From Eudromia elegans (taxonomy: Eukaryota; Chordata; Aves; Tinamiformes; Tinamidae): DNA of 64,000 bases. Positions within the stretch are counted from its first letter, which is position 1, and each line of letters opens with the position of its first letter. Made by a program: the position numbers and the translations under genes. Below are positions 17,673 through 31,034 of the stretch, piece by piece. Below the pieces are notes generated by a model, which saw only the letters and a program-made list of their open reading frames with translations, made no database searches and had not been told where the DNA came from. The stretch covers positions 1,741,159 to 1,805,158 of the forward strand of contig PTEX01000024.1 of assembly GCA_003342815.1 (NCBI GenBank), given 5' to 3'.

Positions 17673-20600
17673 AATTATTTCCACAGGTAGAAACATTGAA
17701 GCTCAAGGCCATAGAGAAAGTCAGGAAGAATCAGCGTTATAATTATGGAATTCCTAATTCTCTTACAGTTCTAGTCTGTGATCATTTCATCAAGTATTTC
17801 GTCCTACAGAAACAAAAAGCAGTATTTTCATTATACTCATCTTAGTACTTTTTGGAATGATGATGAAATATACTTCTTTTTTGTTTAAGTTATATGGTAA
17901 CTTTTTTCCTGCAGAGACGCTACATGTGAAATCTTGTTTATTTTCTTCACTCAGTGGATACACGATTTAACTCTACTTGTGTACCAGTTGGAATCAGGTT
18001 CAGCAGCAGAATCTGGCCTATTAGCTGCTTGAAACATCTACTGAATAACCTGATTTATCCCAACTAAACGGCTCATTAGTTCAGGCAGTAGGAAAATGTT
18101 TGTGTGTTGCTCAAGTTATGCATGGTTGTCATATAGAGTTTGCTGTTATGCAACTGTCAGTCACTCAAGCATGCAAAAACTAGATTGTTCATTAACTACA
18201 GAAACAGCCACTCTACGTTCAAGCATGTTGGGGACAAAATATTTATTTCAAAATTTCTTTTAAACTCTGATACACATTTATTCTAATTTCTTTTTTTGTT
18301 CCTACTGTTTGAAATTTTAATTTTCCTTGTCTCGGTTTGCAGTAATTACTTTCCATTTCCAACATATCCAATACTTTCACTTGAGCTTTTTTCCTTAAAA
18401 TCCTCAGAAAGGCATTCAGTTCTGCATTTGTTTTTCATATTATAGATTTCAGATTTTCCACATTCTTTAAATGGACATTTGACTACCTAATCCATGGAAG
18501 GGCAGATAAATTAATTGCCCTTGGAACTCGAGACCTACTGAACTATTAGATTCAGAAAAAAGTCTTCATTTGGATAGCCATAAAACCATTATATTTTTGT
18601 ATTACATGCAATATATGGTGTTAGTTGAGTTTTGAAAATGGCTAGAACCTTTCTTTTGTGCTCTGTAACACTGGCTAAAATCACTACTATAATATTTGCA
18701 TTCTCACAGCTTTACACAGGGTCATTTTTGAAACACTTAGGTGTGTTTGCATAAAAAGATTCTCTCACCTTCCCAGCTTTCATTCTGTGCCTTTTCTTTT
18801 CTGTTTTTAGTAATGCTGTTAGATACAGAGATAGAACTGCATAAAAGCTTCTGGAAGTTGAAATGTCTTTCAGAAATAAAAGAAAAAAACCCAAGAAAAT
18901 TCAAAAACAAGAAACAAGAAAACTGCTTTGTTCAAGTCAGAACAAACTCATCAGGAATTTCTGACAATGCTTTGGTTTTGTACACTGTAATTTTTTTAAG
19001 CAACTGGTCCTCCTCAATAGCTTCTCTCGCTTCCCACGTGCTGCAGTATATTCCCTACTGTACCTAAGAGGTCCTTGAGAAGACACAGTATTTCTCGCAG
19101 AAGTTTGTGCATCACTTGTTAACTCCTTCATTTCAGTTTCTTGTTCAGATGCGTAAAAGATGCTGTAATATACCATCACTGTGTTATCATTCTGTACCTG
19201 AAATTTAAACGGCGCTTAAAAGTATTTGAACTCCCAAATTCAAGATTAGTTAATGAGAGGTCAGAATCAGCTATCGGAGAAAACATTTTCTTTGACAGAT
19301 ATCAAAGTTACCTTGTAGCGTGGCACAGCCACACTGCACATGTACGAAGGAGCAGCAGCTCCTGCTCCGCGCCAATCAAAAGGCTGATGTCAATGCTAGG
19401 AATATGATCTGGAGATATGGTAGATTGGTTTAATTGGCACTAGGCATCATGGCAGCTAAAACAGAGCAAATGTAAGGAAATTGTCTGACCACAGCACATG
19501 AAATATTGATTTACCTGGACATGACGTGGAATTCTGTTTCCAAATTTAAGGATTTCTCACTTGCAAAATGTGAAATAACTAAAGCCTATTATGCTCTTCA
19601 CCAGATGGGTTGGTTTTAAGATAGAGAAATAGTTAACTCCAAAATGACCTCAGTAGAACTAGTAAAAATTGGTATATTCATAGGAACAATTTCCCAATAA
19701 ACTCAGAATCTCAGGTTTGCTGACAAAGTATTTTGATTTGTACAAATGAAGCAGATATTATAACACGTACATGTTTGAAATTGTAGCAGTAGACAAAGCA
19801 GTACTGATACTAGAGCTATTAGACATTTCTTATTCCTCCAATTGCATGATGATTTTTACTCTTGGTAAACACACCAGCTCCTGCCAAAAGGGAGTTGAGT
19901 CATAAGGACTTAGAAGTTTTGAGTCAGTTCATCACAACACTTATGGATTCTGGTTCTTGATCAAATCTTGGAAAAAAATAGTGGTCATTTTGAGGAAGAA
20001 ATGCAGTGAAAAGGAAGCTTGTGATGAGTTTGCTGAAGAGGATTAGACTAACAAAGCACCCCTGCCGCTGGGGAAACTTGGGAAGGATGGTGGAAGGAAG
20101 ATAAGCCTTCCTTCTGCACTAGTTTTGACTAATGCAAAATAATTTATAAGAGAAATCAGACAACAGAACTTAAATGTATTTGGACATTCACAGTTGAACC
20201 TTAGCTACGTTAGCAAGGTATTTGAGACATATCCCTGAATGATAAACTCTCGTAGAATACATGCACTTTGGGCTATACAGCTTAATTACATGTTCTAAGA
20301 GATAACTTGACATTTTTAAAATGTTCTTTTAATAACCAATGTCTTCTGTTTCTTCTCATCCTCTCAAAATGACATTGTCAGAACAAATTTGATCTCTATA
20401 GCACCAGTATAAATTGGGGAGAATAACTGAAATTATGGATGTTGAAAAGCAGAGTTTTATCCTTTGAGTCCTACCAATTCCGATATTTACATTATTGCAG
20501 CGTATAGAAGCGTAGGTCAGTTGCGTTATTTCAGAAATTGCCAGTAAACAAGTGAAAAAAAAATTTCTTCAGGACATTTCATGTAGCACATGCTCCTACT

Positions 20601-20689
20601 TCATTACAATCAATAGAAGTTTTGCCATGAAAAGTCCAGCCTCTTAGATCATGGTCTCTTCTAATTGATTAATACAAAATAATTTCAGC

Positions 20690-20755
20690 TAAGGTTGAAA
20701 CATCGATTGCTTTAAACATAAAATAGGAATAGTTATCCCAGATGTTTCAACCTTA
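20690..20755. repeat. Perfect 15-bp inverted repeat with 36-nt spacer
   Basis: The arms TAAGGTTGAAACATC (20690-20704) and GATGTTTCAACCTTA (20741-20755) are exact reverse complements. The arms are of mixed composition, so the pairing is unlikely to be a low-complexity effect. No target-site duplication is evident. The 66-bp unit could fold as a hairpin or be the remains of a small inverted-repeat element. Confidence 0.93.
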
Positions 20756-23700
20756 ACTGTACCCATGGAAAAAATGAAAAAGGAACATTAGTTGGTATAG
20801 GAGATGGATCATATAGCATAGGAAGCAAACTGTATTAGAAGACTATTATTTCTTAGTTGAAGAGAATGAATACATAAAAGATTCTTAAGTATTTTATTTT
20901 AAATAGCCGTCTTCTCCATTTTGAAAATCATAAATGACACATGGCTGAAAAGAGAGGATAAAATGAGAATTTAAGTTCTGAAACTGATAAAGCTCCCTTA
21001 GGGAACTCACCATAAATATTATCATACAATTAAGTGGGTTTAAGGTAGTCTATAAAGCTAAGTGAATTGATGTGTCTCATATGCAGTATTTTTACCTGGA
21101 CTTCATGAGAGAAACTATAAACAAAAGGCTATAAAGGCCGCAGATGCAATGAGTTCTTGCAAGCTTAGATTCCTGCAAAGATGCACTCACGAGTAGGGAC
21201 TCAAACATGAAACTCTATGTAAGGGACACCTGCAAGTTAGGAGTGAAGAGTAGTGAGTAATTTGCAGGTTAAGCAACCTGTCGGCTGTATGAGTAAGAGA
21301 AAAAAATGAAAAGTCTAACATCTGTGTTGGGAATAACAGAGGCAGGTGAAGAAAAATGATTAAACAAAAATACTTCTCACTTTGTTGCCTTTCAGAAATT
21401 CTGGAATTTCTGGAATTAGGAAATTATGTTGAATCTGCCTTAGTTTAAATGTGATGTACTCTGTCAGTGCTCTGGTTAGATCTCTGCAGGAACAGCAAAG
21501 ATTACGCTCGGGCTTTACAGATGCACTCTTGAAAATGTATTAAATTATCTGAGGGTACCTGTGGCTGATGAAGGAGCTGCCAGACCCTCTTCCTGTATTT
21601 GCCTCTGAAAGGACATATGTTAAAACATGCTGTTTGTAGGAAGGGTATTTGGACAGGATTCTTTAAGTATTAAAAAGTCTATGGCTGAAAAGAAAGCTAT
21701 CAGCTTCTGCAGCCATCTGCCTTCCTTGTAAGAAATAAGAATATGTGTACTCCTCCTTTCTCTTTTAGTAAATTCCTATGTTGAAGCCATTTAAAGGGAG
21801 TTCCTCTTTAATAAACATTTCCCTTGCAATACTACAGTTAAATAGGGCTTCGTATCCAAAACCTTGTTTAGGATTTTCTAGACAGACAGTAGCAATAGTG
21901 ATCCACTGAGATTTTTACTCAATTTGAAATCAGCTTGACCCATGAAAATGAGAACAGGTCTTGCTTTTCTCTCACAAACTGAACTAACACCAGACTATAG
22001 GTAGCGACGCTTCTGAGTATTCAGAAAAGACACAAATCACACCTATGTTTCATTATTCCAAACATGAGTATACTCCACTTACAAGAGTAGCTTTTCTCGT
22101 GGAGAAAATGAGAGATCCACACTGTACTTATTGAACTTTAACTGTACATGTCTAGCAAAAAGAATGTCCATACTGTACCCATTACATGGGTCAGCTGCAC
22201 CAAAGTATCAAATGCATGCTTGTATTTGAATTCCTTCTCAGGGAGAGATGCAACTGAGCTTTCCAGCATATTTGAAACCTGAATATAAATAATATTGTTT
22301 TAATAACAGGGTGTTCTCTAGTTTTAGCATTCATAAGCAGAAACAATAGCAGGTTAAATCTGGTCTGAGCTTCAGTATGAGTTAGCATTTGGGGTTTGTA
22401 AGAAACCATAATATGCAGAACACATCAGATTCCATGTTTTTGGTCAAGTCTAAATTTCAGTAAAATCTTCAATTTGAGGTTTATCTATTTTCAGCAGACA
22501 TTTCTATTATAAATCCATTCAATATAGCAATAATTCCATGAAAAGCTAATTTCTGCACTGGCAGGACTTAAAATGTTCCCCAACATCCAAACATCCCTAC
22601 AACTAGAACCTCCCCTCTCAAAGCAGTTTTGGGGGATATGGGGCCGTTACACTTCAGTTCTGCTGTGCTGCTCAGATGGCTCAGAATCTCCAAAGCAGAG
22701 AAAAACCCGATGAGAACACGATACCCACTCCCTAGTTTTGCATCTACTCAGCAGTGTTTGAGTGGCACTGCCTCCTCTGTTTGGTTAGGAAAATAAAAGA
22801 ACAGACTCTACCTTTTCACATACTGAGGGCATTATATTAATATTAATTGTCTATAGCTTATGGATTGACCCTTCCATTAAGCCAGAAGAGTGAGAAATTT
22901 TTCCCCCTCTTCAGAGGAATACTATGCTGTTGTAAATGTTGCGAAAGATTATTAGGAGGATTTGCAAGAATAACTACTTAAAATGGTCACATTCATTTTA
23001 AAGAAAAGAAATATAATTGGTATTTGCATAGAAGAAAATGGATGAATTTAAATTTTAGTTGATTATAATTATTGTCATCATAATCATCATCATTATCTTT
23101 GTATGTCTAAATGACTGATTCAAAGAAGAATTTTAACACATTTCACATGTCAGTGCAATTCTTTTCTGTTTTGTGCTCTAGTGCTTGGGTTTTTTCATTT
23201 GCTTTCTTCAGTCTGAACTTTTCATGGAAGCTATTGTAATCATTTTAAAAGGTGGAAAAAGGTTTCAAAAGAAGCCAAATCTACAAGTATTGCATATGTA
23301 CATTTTATTTTTTTCAATAAAACATAATTAAATTTTACAGGGAAAAAATAGATCTTGTATGACAGCATTGATGAATGTTCTTAGGAACAGTATTCTGAGT
23401 AATAAGGATCTGTCTGAACCTAGATTATTTGAGCAATTTTTTCAGTCTCCTGCTAAAGAATGGGTTGTGTGGCCATAAGGACTAGTTATCCGAGCGTTAA
23501 AATCCTGTTTTATGACCAGGGTTATTGTGACTCACAACTGAAACTGCTCCCTGCAGTCCTCCAGCTTTTGGACAGGCCATTTTCAGCTGGCTCCCTGGAT
23601 GGGAAGTGCTCTAAATAGTGAGAAGAAACATAGGCTGTAGCTGAAGCTTCATTTTTCTGTTTTGCAAAATGAAATTATAATGTCTTCTTTTATGTTTCTT

Positions 23701-23927
23701 GGTATGAAGAGAAGTTTGGTCATGGCATTATACAGAAACGCACTGACAAGACCTAAAAAGCATCTTGATCTGTAAATAATCACAGAGTAGCTACCACTGT
23801 CCAAGGTATGGACGGAATAAGAGACAACCTACTGCAAAAGAGGAATTTTCCTGAAATTGACTGTTAAAACAGAGACTCATACACTGCTAAGTTGCAGCAG
23901 ATTATTTTTTGCTTATCTGAGCAAGAA

Positions 23928-23945
23928 TTTTTTTTTTTTTTTTTT
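23928..23945. repeat. T18 tract
   Basis: Eighteen consecutive T in intergenic DNA, followed by AAAGG. No associated element was recognised. Confidence 0.9.
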
Positions 23946-26900
23946 AAAGGAGACAGACAGGAGGAAGGCAGAGGGTCAGGCACAACTGTCACTTGAAATG
24001 CAACAGCCCTAGAATTCCTTTGGCCATAGGGCTGTCAATAGCAGACCTGGCAGCTACCTATGAAAGTGAATTTTGAACCTTTATGTTATACATAAAAAGC
24101 ATTGCACCTAGAAGACAGGGATTCAAGTAAGTTTCACTTAATGGAAAACTTCCAGCAAAACCAGAAATCCTGGCTAACGGACTGAAGTGAAAACAGCATG
24201 TTCAGCCAATATTAATTATTAAGATAGAAAAGAATATTGAACCTCATGTTTGTTTTTTGATTCTCAAATGTTTCTTTCATTCTTTTGCTTAGATGATTAA
24301 ACAGTATCTAGTCTGTGAGAACTCTCTTTTAGGAATATTTTGTATTTAAAACTGTACTTTTACACTTTATAAATAATCCCAGAGTCTATATTAAACAGTG
24401 CTTTTGCTATATTCATAGACTTTTGAGAAAACATTCTGGAACATCTTGACAGAGTATATTTAAGACCACGGTGGATATAATTAAATCAAATTGAAGCATC
24501 TTTCTCTAAAAGTTTCTTTTTTACAGTCTACCTCAGAGCCAAATATCCTAAAACTCACGACATCATAACGCTAATGAAAGGCAGTGGTACTGAAAGGTTT
24601 CAGCACTATAGAGATGGGTAAGGATCATTTTTTAAAACTTAAACTATAGAAAGGATATGATTTAAATAATAGCGGTCAAAACTGTTCCATCCTTATATTT
24701 AACTGATCATGCTTAGGTCTCTGAAGACAAAGGTAATTTCATCAGAAGTCAGTGAAGTTAACGTATATAAGTCAGTTTTATGTAATATCACATATTCCTA
24801 TGCATTTACGAATACATGTCTCATCAACCCTGATGTGGAAGTAAGGAAGAACAAAACTGCAGAGAATGTCAGACTCCCAAAGAAGAAGAATCAAAGATGA
24901 TGTTCCTTTTCATGCAACTGTTTTTCACTTTACTCAAAAGCTCTGAAAAATATTGCAAATAACTTTGACATATAAAATATTCAGGTTCAGGTTAATAACA
25001 AAATGCACTCTTAAATATTTGATTTTGATCCCACTGTGTATTCCCTTGTGTTTATTTGCTACAGGGGATTCAGTGTCTCTGGGTTTCACTTCTGTAACCG
25101 TGTTGAAATACCAGAATGAGCTCCGTAGGAGGCCTTTCCCTCTACTTCCTACTAAAACTACAGCATAGACTGTAGCTATTCCATGAAATAGTTAATTTTA
25201 TTAAAAAAAAAAAAGTATAAGATTGACTCTATTTTCTTTCAACCTCCTCCAGGGTTGTCCAAAAGCAAGACAAAGAGCTGCCAGACACTAAAGCTTCGGG
25301 ACCAGCCTCACTCCTCTGGGAGTTTGAAAAACAGATGCGAATTCAGAGGGAGAGGCCTCTGCAAAGTCTTTGTGGAATTAGGAGCTGGTAACGCTAGAGA
25401 TCCCTGGCCTTAATTTCACCATTTGCTGTGCACATAGTCCACATTTGCTGGCCTGTTTTCTAAAAGGGGCTTTGAATTTCTTTGTTCTTCTAGAGCAATG
25501 AGAAGTAGAAAATTCTGGACTTTATCAGCTACAAATGGTGCTCTACCTGAAAGCATTTTCAATTTCATTGATGTGCATTCTGAATTAAACGCCTCTAAGG
25601 TCCAGCCTGTCCTTTGGAAATCAAAGGATCAAAATGGCATGTACAACCCCAACCACTTTGGACCAGCTCCATTGATTCTTATTCAAAGCTGCATATTGAT
25701 TTCAGTAAGAAAAGGTAGCACAGATTTATGCAACTGTAGAGCTTTCAGAAGAAATGCAGTATATTTTAAAGGATAATATCCTAAAATTGATCCACAATGC
25801 AGAATATCCATTGATGCCAATTTCCATCCATAAGATTTCTATAATTGAAGGATAACAAGACCTTGAAATGTCTAGTAACATCTGTGACAAAAACACCACT
25901 AACTCTCCTGGAACCAGAAGCAAGCCCAAATTTTGAATACTAAAATATTATCTTTTTAAAGTATTAAATGTTTTATTATTTCATTACCATTTTAGACATG
26001 AAAATACCGAAATATTTATAGGACTTTAAAATGGTGTTTTCTTAAGATTTGTGCTTATAAAAGAGCATGTTCTCTCGAAAGACGTACATCAATTATCCCT
26101 GTATGTGTGAACTGCTGTAACAAGATCAATGAGACCTGAACACAAGGAGGCATCTTAGGATAACAGCTGCAGATGCATGTATTCCCTGAGAAAAAATAAC
26201 AAACAAATGAATACACACTGCTCACCCTTATGTTTCTCCCTCCCCCACCATAAAACCCTGCTCTTGTCCTTTCCAATTTTTTAGCGCATAAAAAGTAAAA
26301 TAAATAAGCACAAAGAGCAGTCCAAACACCAGCACTGGCAAAATACAGTAGGGCATATCCTTTAGAGCCAAAATGAAATGAACACTCTGTATCCAGTTTT
26401 GAAATGTGTTCTGATGGAGCTTAATGGTTGGAGTCTACCTAAACCAAACATTGTATATTTAATGACTCTGTGAAAAAACTGAACTGCCTGTCCTTTACCA
26501 TCTAAAGGATGCATATCTGTTTTAAAGATGAACCGAGATAATTACTCTCACCATATTAATAATTCTGCCAATTGGATTTCCAGAAAGTAGATTCAGTAAA
26601 ATCCTAGATTTTTTTTTCAATAAATCAGTTACACTTCTGACTGAGTCTGGATAGCTACAAATTATTTTCTCATTGATAAGATTCTATTTATGAAAGCCTA
26701 TTTTCATGGAAATAGGTCTTAGATTTTTATTGGAAAATACTTTCCAGTCAAATAGAAGACATGAGAATAATGAAAGGTCCATGTGAACCTATACATTTAA
26801 ATAAATAGAAAGATGAGCTTTTTTTGCTGTTGCTTTAAGTAGAATTTAATGCCCATATTTTAAAAAGCCCCCAAAATCCAAGGAAAAGTTAAATACCTTC

Positions 26901-29289
26901 TTATCCCACTAGATGGTGGTGCCTTCAGATTAGGGCTGAGATGCTCTAACAGACAGTGCAAGAAAATTGAGCTTTCTTTAGCTGACCTGCAACTAAAAAG
27001 AGAGTTGAGGTTAATCTCATTCCTCTGGGAATAACAAGCATTTGTGTATAATAACTCAGGGAATGTAATAGAGTACATATTATTGTGTTCATAGTACTGT
27101 TATAATGTGTGATTTAACTTCAGTATATGCCTAGTAGCATTAATTCCTCTCCTCGAAGAAGCAAAGGTGCAGACAATATTGAACCTTAATGACGATTACA
27201 AGATGCAGGTTTACTGATGACTGCCTTTGCAATTTCACTAAATAAGTTAGTATTTTCCATTCCTTCAATGGCACTTTTTCACTTTTCAGTTCCTGTATTT
27301 GCAACTTCTCCTCAATCTCCCTCCCTGTTGGGAGGAAGGTAGCTCAGTAGGAACATTATTGAAGTGCTGGGGTGCACCAAATTAATACGTCTTTAATAAC
27401 CCGGCCACTTCCATTCAAAAATGCAACTAACAGAAAAGGCTTAGCCCATGATTCTTTAACAAGCACCTTAAGCAGGAGCATTTTGCTGTATATAAACAGA
27501 ACCAAGACAGAGAAATGGATATAGAAACAGATGTAAATGTTCAGTTCTTCCACAAGGAAGAAAAGGCCCACTCTTAATAGAGATGGGTAAACGTTTCTCA
27601 AGACCTGAAGAAGCAAAATCCAATCCAGTCACTGCTACTCACTACCATTAGAGATTTGAAATGAAGCCTTTGCCAAGGGTGCAAGTTTCTTTATTTGCTC
27701 TCCTTTGACTGTACTAGTAAACTGTCAATCACTGAAAATACCTCTAATAATTCTTTCTTTTACCTAATAACGAATAGCACATCTTTAAAACATTAGAAAC
27801 AGATGTCACTGCATTACTTCACTACTGATGTATGTAATAGAAATGACACACTAATTAATTTAATGCAGTATAAATGTACTGATTATTTATCATGGCTGAC
27901 AATAAAATTATGAAAACATTCAATTACAATCAGTGGTAATTCACTATTTATTGATTCTACATTATGCACACATTAATACAATACATTTAATTACATAAGA
28001 GAAGAGATCATTTTTTCTATTGATACTTGCACATTTAGATTCATCGGCTTTATTTGAAATTCTTGATGTTTAGGTGGGAAGTTTTAATCCACACTTCCAA
28101 AAAAAAACTCTACTGAAATGTCAGAAATAAATTGAATATAAGTGTCAAGTACTGGTGCATCTACAAAAATGTAGGCAATAAAAATGACATTTCAATTTCA
28201 GTCTCTGCTTTTTCTCACATCAGTGTCTTGCATTTATTAATATAATCATAGTTACTCATTCCTATGTTAACCAAGGAATTAAACACCAATCTAGCAAAAA
28301 AAATGCACGCTGCTTTTTCTTCTTTTCTAAGTCTGTACTCAGAATTATTAATATTAGTGTTTCATATGCTCATGATAGAAACTAAAAGATTATGGAAGTT
28401 AAGTGATTTGGATTTTTTTTTTTCCGCAAAGAGCCCAAGGAGAGCCTCACTCTCACTAGCACTCCAGGCAAGTTGGAATTCAAAGAAAAAGGCATTTCGC
28501 TTCCTTACAGTTAGGGTGCATTGTAAATATATCTTCCACATCTTTTCTCATCCTTTGTTTTGGGCCCTCAGTTATGTCTGACCCTCATAAATCTCGACTT
28601 ACTTTCATCCCTCGGAAACCTGCACATTGAAGGGAGAGCTCCATGTTTCCAGCTAAAAAACATCCTTTTTCCCCTGTACCTATAGCCTATTGAAAATGTT
28701 CTTTGTGCTAAAAAAAATTTAAAAAAAATATAAAAAAGGGCACCTCTGCATCATGATGTCCTTTGAAATCCTTTAATTTGTAGTCCTGCCTCATGTTTGG
28801 CTAATGCAAACTGAGATACAGCACATTCAGCACTATTGAGCTTTCCAGTCTTCTAGAAAGAAAATTATTATTATTTTTAATTAATTCCCTACTGTTTTAC
28901 CTAAAAGGCTGCCATTATTTTTGATACTTGTCTCCTCCTAGTCGACTGCTTCACCCATCATTTTCTCTATAGGATCCCTGTGAGCCAGGAGCCGCATTTT
29001 TGCCAGCTGGCAGTAAGTAATGTACAGAAAGCTGTTGATCAGCCCCAGCGGAAGCGACTGGGGCTTCCCTCTCTTTGCTAGTGTCAGGAAAGAGCTTTCC
29101 CACATTCCGCTCCAATGGGGCATATGCAACGACGATAGAAACAAAAACAAACAAACAGAACAGAACCTTTGCTTGACATTTTGCCATACAAACACAGCCA
29201 TTTTTTTATATATAAGTAATACGCAACACGCCCATACTACCCATAGCTGTCAGTGTTACAGAAATTGAATATTTTGCTTACAAGTCTGA

Positions 29290-29940
29290 AATGAAGAAAA
29301 ACATTGAAAGTTGTTTTTTAAATAAATATCCTGAAATACTTATTCTGGCTATAGGGAGACTTAATAGTTTGTACACATTCAAATTACATACTTTTGGACT
29401 CCATTCAAATAAACCATCTGGATACTTTATAACTGACAAGATATGACCGTATGATTCTCAGGCTTTAGTAACTTTGCCTTGTCTTCAATAAAATTACCAG
29501 AAAATAATCACATTCATCGATATAGTTGATTTGTATATGCTTAGTCGGACTGGACAGCTGCCTGGCATTAATTCTCAAACCTTGGGCATTTGCTTAGTTT
29601 AAGAGCCCGTCTCTTCTCCATGGATAGTCACCTCTCAAGGGTACTGTTTTTACTACAGCCTTTATGATTTTATATTGCTTCATGCCACTCCAACTTGCGG
29701 GGTGTTGATGCGCAAGGCTTCCTCTGGCCTTGCAAAAACTCAGCCTTATTTAGAAATATGTTTAGCTTATGGAAGACATTAAAGTCAAAAAGGGAAAAGA
29801 ATTCTCAGAGTGGAATTTGATTGTCACATTAATCTCAAAGTAAAAAATCTTTAAAGGGCGAAAGCCAATGAGAAACGTTTAAATCTGATTTATTAAATGC
29901 TCTAAAAGCAAGAACGTCCAGTAAATTAACACGGGAAGTT
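29290..29940. promoter_or_regulatory. Candidate upstream conserved non-coding block of DACH2
   Basis: CpG-poor, non-repetitive sequence lies 1.1-1.7 kb upstream of the DACH2 coding start. It holds dense AT-rich factor-like words, including an E-box CAGCTG near 29557 with CATTAATTCTC following it, and CACATTAATCTCAAAG near 29825. It lies next to the promoter CpG island but differs from it sharply in base composition, which suggests a separate element. There is no coding frame. Regulatory role is inferred. Confidence 0.3.
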
Positions 29941-30815
29941 TCTATCTGAGGGAAGCAACCTGGTATTTCTATCGGTGCCAGGGTGCAGAAGTCTGGGCGA
30001 GCCCAGGGCTCGGTTCCAAGGCGTGTTTGGGGACGCAGGCCGCGGTCCCTGCGCATGGAGCGCCCCACCTGTGCCTCGAGCCCCGCACAGTGCAGGATGA
30101 TGGGCTCTGTGGGGTGCGGGCTGCCCCATGCTCACAGCAACGCTGCCCTCGTGTAGGGCACTGCGGCCTAAGTGGGAGGCTGGTTTTAGATCGTACCTAT
30201 AATGAACGGAGGGAAAAATGAAGTGCCTTGTAATCAAAGGTGAGAAAGGCAGGTTCTGTCAGAGAGTAATACATAGAGCATTTAAGCTTAATATAGCAGC
30301 GCAGTTAGCACACGCTGTCATCTCCCGTCTAAACCGGGACTCCTCACATGCGGAACATTTAAACTTCGCAGAGGGCTCCCGAACCGGCGGCTCTGACGAG
30401 CGGCAGGCGGCGGCAGGACGGCGCGCGGCATCGTACCAGCGTCCGCGAGGCTCTCCGGCTGCCCGTCGGCTCTGCGGCCCGCCCGCCGGCAGGGCCGGGG
30501 CGCGCAGGACGCGGCTCCCGAGGCGCGGGGGCTCCGCCGGCCGCCCGCTTCGCCTCCCTCCCGGCGGGCCTCGCCGGCCCCGGGCGCTGTGCGCGGGGTG
30601 CGCCACGCCGGCCGCGGGAGCGGCACCAACTTCGTCCCGCTGCTCCCCAGCTCGCCGCTGCCGCACGGGGCGGGCAGCAGCCCCGGCCGGGGCGCAGGTG
30701 CCTCCCGCGGGGCCGCTCCGTTCCGCTCCGCATCCCACGGCACGAGGAACCCGCGAGCACCGGCCGCCCCCCCACGCGCCTCACGCCCCGCAGCCCAGGT
30801 GCCGCGGCCGGCGCT

Positions 30816-30832
30816 GCCCCGCCCCGCCCCGC
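30816..30832 (+). promoter_or_regulatory. Tandem GC boxes (Sp1/KLF-type), DACH2 promoter
   Basis: Two overlapping CCCCGCCCC units form the string CCCCGCCCCGCCCC. They sit about 10 bp upstream of the first CCAAT box and about 200 bp upstream of the DACH2 ATG. This is a standard CpG-island promoter motif; factor binding is inferred. Confidence 0.6.
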
Positions 30833-30841
30833 CGCTGCGGG

Positions 30842-30883
30842 CCAATCGGCGCGGCCGCGCTCCGGGCGACGGGCGCGCATTGG
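30842..30883. promoter_or_regulatory. Convergent CCAAT-box pair (NF-Y-type), DACH2 promoter
   Basis: A CCAAT box with good NF-Y context (GCCAATCGG) lies at 30842-30846. An inverted one (GCATTGGCT) lies at 30879-30883. Their starts are 37 bp apart and about 150-190 bp upstream of the ATG. Paired CCAAT boxes 30-40 bp apart are a known NF-Y promoter arrangement. Occupancy is inferred. Confidence 0.6.
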
Positions 30884-31034
30884 CTGGAGCGCGCTGTCAG
30901 TCTCGCGGCGGCGGCGGGGCGGGCGGCGCGCGCGCCGCGCTGTTTAGTAGCGGCGCAAGGAGCGCGGCGCGCGCCGGGCAGCGGAGCGGAGCGGCGGCCA
31001 GGCCGAGCCCCGGCCCGAGCGCAGCGCGCCGGCC

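Larger units (their letters stand above)
15216..30369. other. CHM-DACH2 intergenic region
   Basis: About 15 kb of AT-rich DNA separates the two divergent CpG-island promoters. No open frame exceeds about 110 residues and none resembles a known protein. I saw no tRNA, no convincing LINE or SINE and no long terminal repeat. Contents include AT-rich, CpG-poor blocks resembling conserved non-coding DNA (about 16940-17640 and 29290-29940), a 15-bp inverted repeat with a 36-nt spacer at 20690-20755 and a T18 run at 23928-23945. A moderately CpG-rich stretch at about 29990-30165 precedes the main DACH2 island. Confidence 0.8.

Noticed and set aside
28264-28581. 105-codon open frame in the intergenic region
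   Set aside because: Low-complexity, Leu/Ser/Phe-rich AT-rich translation with no known motif or promoter context.
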